DNA of 16,723 nt. Origin: Prevotella sp. UBA5387. GTDB lineage: Bacteria; Bacteroidota; Bacteroidia; Bacteroidales; Bacteroidaceae. Where the stretch lies: NCBI GenBank assembly GCA_002407775.1, contig DHOP01000046.1, forward strand, positions 379-17,101. The letters are read 5' to 3'. The notes under the pieces are model-generated. The model had not been told where the DNA came from and did no database searches. It worked only from the letters and a program-made list of their open reading frames with translations. This document shows positions 7,448 through 16,723 of the stretch, piece after piece. Position numbers and translations under genes: made by a program. How positions within the stretch are numbered: the stretch's first letter is position 1; each line of letters begins with the position of its first letter.

Positions 7448-8422
7448 TTAATAGGGTGCCCGGTACTTTCCTTCTTCCTTGTCTTGTAACATACTAAGAT
7501 AGCTATCATAGCGCGAACGGGCTATGTAATGTTCATCAACGGCCTTGATGACGGCACATCCCGGCTCATGGGTGTGGGAGCAATTGTTGAAGCGGCAATC
7601 CTTTGAAAACTTGAAGATTTCGCGAAAATAGCTAGAAATCTCCTCTGGTTCCATATCAAAGGATCCAAAGCCCTTGACACCTGGGGTATCGATAAGATAT
7701 CCACCTTGCGACAATGGCATCATTTCGGAGAAAGTAGTCGTGTGAACGCCGGTGTTATGTGCATCGCTTATCTCCGCCACACGAGCTTTTGCCGAAGGAA
7801 TAAAATAGTTGAGCAATGTCGACTTCCCTACCCCACTATTGCCCGCTAAGAGCGTGACTTTATCCTTCATAAGTGGAAGGAGCACATCTGGCGAAGTGGA
7901 TGCGTCATGATTTGACTCTGTTGCACAAACCACATGACACTCGTAGCCCACCGTTTCATAGAGATTAACGAGCATCTCCTGTAAATGAGCCTCATCTTCG
8001 TCGAGTATATCCGACTTATTAAAGATAAGCACTACGGGCACCTGATAAGCCTCGGCAGATGCCAGAAATCGGTCAATGAAAGTCGTTGAGGTCTGAGGAT
8101 AGTTTACGGTTACCAACAAGAATGCTTGGTCGACGTTAGCCGCAAGTATATGACTAAGTTTTGAGAGGTTCTGAGACTTTCGAACAATGTAATTACGACG
8201 ATCCTCTATTTCTGAGATAAAAGCCGTCCCCTCGTTATTCAGAACAATACGAACAAGGTCACCCACAGCTACCGGGTTAGTGCTGCGGATACCTTGAAGT
8301 CTAAAATTTCCCTTGATTTTGCATTCAATGATGCGTCCTTCATCCGTCTTGACGGAATACCAAGACCCGGTGTTCTTGACGACAAGGCCGTGCATCATTT
8401 CATCTGAAAAGTCCGTTACCAC
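7448..8422 (-). CDS. rsgA: Small ribosomal subunit biogenesis GTPase RsgA
   Basis: This 324-residue GTPase helps late 30S subunit maturation. It has an N-terminal OB-fold (about 10-75) and the circularly permuted GTPase order that marks RsgA: G4 NKSD at 135-138 precedes the P-loop GNSGVGKS at 194-201, then G3 DTPG at 245-248. The C-terminal zinc site is complete: C276, C281, H283 and C289. The frame begins at GTG 8422, three bases after the frr stop, suggesting coupled expression. The ATG codons 9 and 10 (MHGLVVKNTG) are also plausible starts and match the usual N-terminus better. No clear terminator is seen after it. Confidence 0.96.
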   Translation of the reverse strand: MVTDFSDEMMHGLVVKNTGSWYSVKTDEGRIIECKIKGNFRLQGIRSTNPVAVGDLVRIVLNNEGTAFISEIEDRRNYIVRKSQNLSKLSHILAANVDQAFLLVTVNYPQTSTTFIDRFLASAEAYQVPVVLIFNKSDILDEDEAHLQEMLVNLYETVGYECHVVCATESNHDASTSPDVLLPLMKDKVTLLAGNSGVGKSTLLNYFIPSAKARVAEISDAHNTGVHTTTFSEMMPLSQGGYLIDTPGVKGFGSFDMEPEEISSYFREIFKFSKDCRFNNCSHTHEPGCAVIKAVDEHYIARSRYDSYLSMLQDKEEGKYRAPY

Positions 8423-11400
8423 CGCTTAAACGGTCATGATTTCTTTCTGCTTGGTAGCAAGAATCTCATCGATTTCCTTAATGATCTTATCATGAATCTT
8501 CTGCAACTGCTCTTCGCCGTCTTTGCTTAAGTCCTCTGAAAGACCATCTTTCACCGCTTTTTTCAGCTTGTCCTTGTAATCTGCACGGATGTTGCGCACC
8601 TGCACCTTCGCCTGTTCGCCCATCTTGTTGCATTGCTTTACAAGTTCTTTGCGACGCTCCTCCGTAGGTTGTGGAAAGCGAAGGATTACCATCTCGCCAT
8701 TGTTTTCGGGTGTGATACCCACATCACTATCCATGATACCCTTCTCAATATCCTTGATTTGCTTGCGGTCCCAAGGACGAATAGTAATGGTGCGAGCATC
8801 TGATGCCTGTACATTAGCAACTTGATTCAAGTGCATACGTTGTCCGTAAGCCTCAACCCAAACACCATCTAGGATTGCGGCATTGGCACGACCTGCACGC
8901 ACGCGAGCCAATTCCTCCTCCAAAAACTTGGCGCCTTTGAGCATTTTTTCCTTTGCGCTCTTCAATGTTTCGTTAACATCAATCATGTCTATGTCTTATT
9001 TTTGTTCCTATTCGCAAAATTAATCAGAATTTTCTATCATTGCAATGATTTGTGCAAAAAAAGCCGATAAAGCTCGGTAATAGCCACCATTTCACCATCC
9101 CAGATGATGGGAGAGATCGGTGACAAGTTGTTCCAAATAGAGTTGGTCTATGCTATTAAACGAATCGAGGGAGACGCTATCAATGTCCAATATCGCTTTG
9201 ACCTGACCATCCATCCCCTTGATAGGAACCACAATCTCAGAACGTGAGAGACTACTACAGGCAATGTGACCGGGAAACGATTCCACATCAGGCACAATGA
9301 TGGTGTTGCCACTTTGCCACGCCGTTCCACACACACCCTTACCAAATGGGATATGGTAACATGCAACCGTACCTTGAAATGGTCCAAGGGCCAGCTGGTC
9401 ATCTTTTACAAAGTAGAATCCTACCCCAAAAAACCGATCTGGAAAGGCATCATGCAAAGCCGCACTGACGTTGGCGAAAATTGATGTTTCGTCTTTCTCG
9501 CCTGATATCAGTTCTTTTACTTGAGCCAACAATAACTTATAGTCGTCCTCTAAACTCATCATGCATTATTAATTATTCTTGTAATTTGCTCCGTTCACTT
9601 ATGGGCAACTATTCCACTCGTTTCTTTTCTAAAACTTTTTCGACTCTATTGGTGAGGTCCACGAACTCTGCAATGCTCAATTGCTCAGGTCTTCGCGTCA
9701 TCATGTCATCAGCAAAAAACTCTGGCGTGGGCATTGTGTCCTTGTCAAATAACTGACGAAGGGACACCCGCAACATTTTACGACGTTGATTAAAGACGGC
9801 CTTCACCAGACGTTTGAAGAGTCGTTCGTCGCAACCAAGTTCATTTACACCATTGCGTGTCAATCGAATAACGGCACTCTTTACCTTTGGAGGTGGGTTG
9901 AAAACGCCCTCATCAACCGTAAAAAGGTATTCCACGTCATACCAAGCCTGCATCAGCACACTCAGTATTCCGTAAGCCTTCGTACCTGGATTAGATGCCA
10001 TCCGTTGGGCCACCTCACGCTGAATCATACCTGTACAACAAGGTATGAGGTCACGATAATCGAGCATCTTGAAGAAGATTTGCGAGGATATGTCGTAAGG
10101 ATAGTTGCCGGTAAGTACGAATTTCCGGCCATCAAATACCTTATTGAGATCCATGCGAAGAAAGTCTTCGCCTATGATTCGATCTCTCAAACGTGGAAAA
10201 TGCTCATGTAGATACTCGACGCTCTCTGTGTCGATCTCCACAGCCTTCACTTCTCGTGGCTTCTCCACAAGGTATTGTGTAAGCACTCCCATGCCTGGGC
10301 CAATCTCAAGGACTGGGATGTCGGGGCAAGCATCCACCGTATCTGCAATGCGTCTAGCAATGTCTAGATCGGTCAGGAAGTGCTGTCCAAGGTTCTTTTT
10401 TGGCCTTACTTTATTCATAACGGCTGCGTTTTATAGATGCAAAAATACTAAAATAAGCTCATAATCACTTGAAAGAAGCTCAGTTTCTGAGGAATTTCCT
10501 TTAAAACATAAAGGCTGGAACCGTCTTTTGACGATTCCAGCCTTGCTTACTCTATGTAGTATTTCTAATGTTTTCTCTTTAAAAAGGGTGCTTATTTTGT
10601 ACCCTCTACAAACTTGTCCATGGTCAGAGCCAAAACTGAAGCACCTACGAAAGCAACAACTGCTACTGCGATAAATGTCATCATACTCATAATTTTTTCC
10701 TTTCTCTTTTAATTAATTGTTATCCAAAGCCACACTTTGTGACTGTTATCCTTTAAAATATATCTTTTCTTTTGACGATGCAAAGATACATCCATTTTCT
10801 GTGTGCGCAAACAATTTTATCAACAAAGGCTCAAAATAGGTTATTTTATTGACCTTTGTCAAATCATTTGATATAAATCAATCCAGCTGGATATAGCAGT
10901 AATGTAATAAGCATGGAAAAAAATAACAATTTCTTTGCCATTAAGGCGATTTCCAGTATCTTTGTGATTGAAATGGAAAAGCGAAAAGCCATCAATAGCA
11001 GTCTTAAAGTCGCCCTGTCCCTTTGCTTGGGCGGTGCCATACTTTACTGGATGTACCGAGACTTCGACTTTCAGCGGGTAGAATACGTCATGCTTCATGA
11101 GATGAACTGGACATGGATGTTGCTCTCCTTCCCCTTTGGAATATTGGCGCAAGCGTTCCGAGGATGGCGTTGGAAGTTGGCTCTGGAACCAATAGGAGAG
11201 CATACTCGCTCGTCCGTGGCAGTCAATTCCATCTTCCTTTCTTATGCCGCCAGCCTTATTGTGCCCCGTATCGGCGAATTCGCTCGTTGTGGCGTATTGA
11301 AACGTTGGGACGGCGTGTCATTTCCAAAGTCTTTGGGAACCGTTGTTACCGAGCGCGCGATAGATAGCTTGCTGGTGCTGATTATTATCGGAATCACCCT

Positions 11401-14400
11401 GCTCTCTCAATTTGCCGTGTTCGATAAGTTTTTTCAAAGCACAGGTACGCGTGTAGACGAGATTCTTCGAGGATTTACCTCTACAGGGTGGATCGTTACT
11501 GCCATCTGTGCCATTGCGGTACTGATATTAGCCTATTTTTTATTGAGAAAACTTTCCATATACAACAAGGTGAAAGACTTGTTTGTGGGATTATTGCAAG
11601 GAGTGCTCTCGGTGAGGTACGTCAAGAATGCCCCACTCTACGTTTTCTTCACCTTAGCCATATGGGCAAGCTACTTCTTCCATTACTATCTCACGTTCTT
11701 TTGTTTCGAGTCGACTTCTGGCTTGGGGTTGGATTGTGCGATGGTCACATTTATTGTAGGTTCAATCGCAGTCATTGTTCCCACGCCTAATGGTGCCGGT
11801 CCTTGGCATTTTGCCGTCAAGACGATGCTTATTCTTTATGGCGTGGCTTCCAACGAGGCTCTCTTTTTCGTACTCATCGTTCATAGCATTCAGACCCTTT
11901 TGGTGGTGCTACTTGGACTATACGGCTGGACGGCGCTCAACTTTACAAGTAAGAAAAGAAATTCCGAAAATGTTTAACTTATAAATTTAATCCATTATGA
12001 GTGAAATTAGCAATTTATCTCCCGCCGCAATATGGCGCAATTTCGATGTCCTAACACAAATTCCTCGTCCTTCAGGACATGTGGAAAAAGTGCAGCAGTT
12101 CCTTCTCGACTTCGCCAAAGGTGTTGGAGTAGAGGCGTTCAAGGATCCTGCCGGGAATATCATAATGCGCAAGCCAGCCTCTCCAGGCTATGAAAACAGG
12201 AAAGTAGTGGTGCTCCAAGCTCATATGGACATGGTACCTCAGAAAAATCCAGATAGTAAGCACAATTTCGAAACCGACCCAATAGAGACACACATCAAAG
12301 ACGGATGGGTATATGCCAACGGCACGACTCTGGGGTCTGACAATGGTATGGGGGTCGCTGCCATCATGGGAATCATGGAGGACAAGACTCTGAAGCACGG
12401 ACCTATCGAGGGACTTATCACTCGCGATGAAGAGACAGGCATGTGGGGTGCCGAGGAATTGCCCGAAGGTGAACTGAACGGCGATATCCTATTGAACCTC
12501 GACTCCGAGCTTTGGGGCAAATTTGTAGTTGGTTCCGCAGGTGGTATTGACATCACTGCCACATTGGAATACAAGGATGTAGAAAATGACGAAGAGACTG
12601 CCGTGAAGGTAACTTTGCAGGGTCTTCGCGGTGGACACTCAGGCCTGGAGATCAATGAGGGTCGTGCCAACGCAAACAAGGAGATGGTACGATTCGTTCG
12701 TAAGGCTATAGAAACACTTGATGCTCGCCTTGCTACATGGCATGGAGGCAACATGCGGAATGCTATCCCTTTCAAGTCTGAAGTGGTCTTGGCATTGCCC
12801 AAAAATAATGTAGATGCCCTATCGAAGATGGTCGAAAAACAATGTGCGCTTATCGCTGACGAGTATAAAGGCATTGAAAGTGGTGTATCTATGAGTTGTG
12901 AGGAAGTTGAGAAGCCTCAGACCTTAGTTCCGTTAGAAATTCAAGACAATCTCATAGATGCCATCTATGCTTGCTTCAATGGCGTGGTACGCATGATTCC
13001 AGCATATCCAGACGTTGTGGAAACATCGAGCAATCTGGCTATCATTGACATAGATGGCAACAAGGCTGAGATTCAAATTCTTGCACGCTCAAGCCGTGAA
13101 GACATGAAGGATTATATCTCCAAGACTATAGAAAGCTGCTTCAATATGGCTGGAATGAAGGTTGAGTTCAGCGGTAGTTATGGCGGATGGGACCCTAACC
13201 CAAATAGCGAAATACTTGAATTAGTTAAGAAGATATACAAGAAACAAACTGGTTCAGAAGCTACCGTACAGGTAGATCATGCGGGCTTGGAGTGTTCCAT
13301 TATCCTTAACAAATATCCCAACCTCGATGTAGTGAGCATGGGGCCAACGCTTCGTAGCCCTCATACGACAACAGAGCGTTGTGAGATTGCCACTACAGAA
13401 CCTTTCTGGAAACTTCTCACCAAGACATTAGAGGAAATCCCAGCAAAGTAATTAGCCACGGATTCCATTTTCTAGCACATGGAGGCATGGTGGTAACGAA
13501 CGTCGTCCACCATGCTTTCTCCAATCATCGCTTAAACTACAAATGCTGAAAAAGGCGTAATGGACATTTGAGAGGTTTCAACCTACCAAATGTCCATTAC
13601 GCCTAATAAGATTAATAAAGCTATAACAATAATACAAACAAGAACATTGAAAAAATTAGCCCAGCTCATATACTGGTCATTTTCATTTGAAAGAGGAGGT
13701 TCGTCTTCGGACGGGTCATCATCAAACCAATCTGATAACTCCCCCGTATTTTGTTGGTAGTCATAATCTTCCCACATTGATTCCGTGGGGTCTTGGTCGC
13801 AATTCATAGATTAATGTTTTTCTTAGGTTGTCAATAGTATTTATTAAACTTCCGAAATCAACTTTATTATATGATTTCGCCATCGAATATGGTACATAAG
13901 ATTGGGTCACAAATATACGATTTTTTTAACAAGAAGATAAAAAATTAATGATAATTCTAATATTCACTACGGAATTTCATAATAGGGAGAAATGCCAAAT
14001 GGATAGTTGTCACCCCTTTTTATAGTGCTCAAAAAATGCATTTAGAAAAAAATTGTAGTCAATAGGATACAAATAAAAAAGCTAGATAGTTTATATACAA
14101 CTACTTAGCTTTTGTGTGGTGCGCCTGACAGGACTCGAACCTGCACTGCGTGAACAACTAGATCCTAAGTCTAGCGCGTCTACCAATTCCGCCACAGGCG
14201 CTTCTTGGGTGCAAAGGTACAATAATTTTTATTTTTACCATCTATTTTTGCCCTCAAATTAAATAGATTTACTCATAAAATAGGCAAGATCCATATCACC
14301 AAACCGTTTATTAGCGTTGAAACCTAAGGTGTTTGGTATCTTTCGAGCCATTATTGTTTGTTGGCATGCCCATAAATTATCGGTCGGTTTTGCACGTGTT

Positions 14401-16723
14401 AGGAACTTTTTACTACCTTTGCAATAAGACGATAAAAAGGAAAAACATATGAATGTCGAACATCAAAAGGAAATCATTGCTAAACAAGAAGGTCTCTCAA
14501 ACACCTTGGGTATGGAATTTATATCAACACCTGAGGCAAACACTTGTATGGCTCGGATGAGCGTTGACAAACTTAACCGGCAACCATTTGGCTTTCTTTC
14601 AGGTGGCGCGACGCTTGCCTTGGCCGAAAACTTGGCTGGTGTAGGGTCGATGTCAATTTGTCCCGATAAGCTTGCGGTTGGTATCAACGTGAGTGGAAGT
14701 CATGTTCGTACCGTAATGGAGGGAGATACCGTAACCGCATACGGTAAGTTGGAATATCGGGGTAGCACGCTCCACGTTTGGCGTGTCGAAGTGAAGAATG
14801 AAAAGGGAGACCTGGTATCTACCGTTCAGGTAACGAACTACATCATCACTCCGAGAAAAGGCAAGCGTGACATTGACCTATCCGCGGCAGAGTAACTCAT
14901 AATCCAGGTGAAAGCATTACCTTCAAATTTTGTTTTTTTCCGTTTGCCACATCAGGAGCATTACACCGTGATGGCTCAGGCAAATAGTACACCGGAGGTG
15001 CTCACCTCGGTGTTGGATATTAGCGGACGAGAAGGTTTTGTCATGGCCCCTTTTGAGCCTTCCCCGAGCCATCCGGTGCTCCTCATGCAACCGGATATGG
15101 TTGAGGAGCGCGTCATAGAGGCTCAAGAACTAGCTGAGATAGACGACTTCGCCGTCGGGACTCAATCTGGCGAGCGCAAGAACTATGAAGAAGTTTTTGC
15201 ATGTTTCCACAATGCCGTAGTCTCCGGACAATTTAGCAAGCTCGTCTTGGCACGCACCACAGAGATAGATCGGCCCGAATCGGTCGATTTAAAGCAACTT
15301 TTCTTAAAAGCATGCCATCTATATCCGCGTGCTTTTGTGGCGCTTTTCTCTATGCCCCAGGTGGGTACTTGGCTTATGGCCACACCTGAGATATTGCTCG
15401 AAGGTCATGCCAATTGCTGGCAGACCATGGCACTTGCCGGAACGATGAAACGACCCAACGGATTGCCGGAGGGTTGCGATGCGATTTGGTCTGATAAGGA
15501 TAAGGAGGAGCAAGGCTATGTTTCTACCTATATCTCGGATACGCTCCATCGATTCACGGATAATGTTTCCTCGGATGGCCCCTACACCGCCGTAGCGGCA
15601 CATTTGGTGCATTTGCGTACCGACTTTAGTATTCGTAAGTCTGAGGTGGGAAACGTAGGCGAGCTCATTGATGCACTTTATCCCACACCCGCGGTTTGTG
15701 GTATACCTAAAGAACAAGCGCGGGCATTTATTTTCAATAACGAGTCGGTCAGTCGTCGATACTATAGCGGTTTTTGTGGACCCATCTCACCAAGTGGTAA
15801 CACACACCTTTATGTGTCTTTGCGATGCATGGAGATAATGTCGGACCGATTACGACTCTATGCTGGTAGTGGCATTCTTGGCGATAGCACCGTAGAGGGC
15901 GAGTGGCAAGAGACCCAATCCAAGTTACAGACTATGCTACGTCTGTTACGATAATTCATTTCTGATTATGTTTTCAAATAAAGATAACATCAATATTCTT
16001 ACCGCTCTGCTCGTCAAGTGGGGGGTCAAGGATGCCGTGGTGTGCCCTGGGAGTCGCAATGCGGCTATCGTTCACAATCTCAACGAATGTGCCGAGATCG
16101 ATTGCTATCCCGTTACCGACGAACGGTCTGCTGGCTTCTTCGCCCTCGGCATAAGTCAGGTTGCTGATGAGCCCGTGGTCGTTTGTGTGACCAGCGGGTC
16201 GGCTTTGCTTAATGTTGCACCAGCCGCCGCAGAGGCCTTCTATCAACATCGTAAACTCATTATTATCTCCGCCGACCGCCCCATTAGTATGATTGACCAG
16301 TTGCAGGGTCAAACGATCAGACAGACGGGGGCTTTGGATCATGTCGTACGGAAGACGGTAACATTACCCGAACCTCATGACGAAACCGAGCATTGGTATT
16401 GCAACCGCCTTGTCAACGAGGTTCTGATAGAGATGACACGAGGCGAAGGCGGTCCCGTACACATCAATGTGCCCATCAGTGAGCCACTCTTTGACTTCTC
16501 CGTTGACCAACTTCCCGACGAGCGCCGCATCACTTTGCATCAAGTGGAGCCCGATGTCATTGACCTGCATTCCATCGCCTTTGACTTCAGTCAGGCTCTT
16601 CGTCCGATGATTCTCATTGGACAGACCAAACCGGAGAATCTCGTTGATTCCTTGGACAACCTCACCGCATTGGACGACTATGGGGTTTTGCTTGCCGAAC
16701 AACTTGCCCAGATCGACGCCATC

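Overview
The window looks like a Bacteroidota chromosome, most likely Prevotella or a close relative. The main evidence is the many promoters of the Bacteroidota primary-sigma type (TTTG, about 19 bases, TAnnTTTG), which replace the usual -35/-10 boxes, together with weak Shine-Dalgarno sites and the families present. The genus is an inference; no rRNA is present.

Left part (1-3924) is an accessory, AT-rich and damaged region. It opens with a 10-bp tandem repeat upstream of a promoter-like box and a hairpin-rich stretch without a clear gene. A restriction-modification island follows: a short remnant of a Dam-type GATC methyltransferase, an apparently intact DpnI homologue (cuts methylated GATC), and a DpnA-type methyltransferase broken by one in-frame TAA. 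Imperfect 35-bp direct repeats (620-654 and 3230-3264) bracket the island. The logic is striking: an enzyme that cuts methylated GATC is whole, while both genes that should methylate GATC are disabled. Right of the island lie gene scraps, including the frameshifted tail of an AMP-ligase of the MenE type.

Middle part (3925-13807) is mostly ordinary. It holds an MFS transporter, a small exported coiled-coil protein, a histidine phosphatase and a divergent DUF308/HdeD-like membrane protein. A second MenE-tail remnant sits just before the convergent rsgA end. Next come frr-rsgA and rsmA-msrC (all minus strand), then a 32-aa membrane microprotein with its own promoter and terminator. A UPF0104-type membrane protein and the dipeptidase pepD follow on the plus strand, and a 74-aa acidic tail-anchored protein lies opposite, its last codons inside a large hairpin.

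Right part (14078-16723) has tRNA-Leu(UAG) with promoter and terminator, then the start of a menaquinone operon: a hotdog thioesterase (MenI-like), isochorismate synthase (menF) and the first 252 codons of menD, which runs off the window. The two MenE-tail scraps therefore lie on the same chromosome segment as the menaquinone operon, but outside it.
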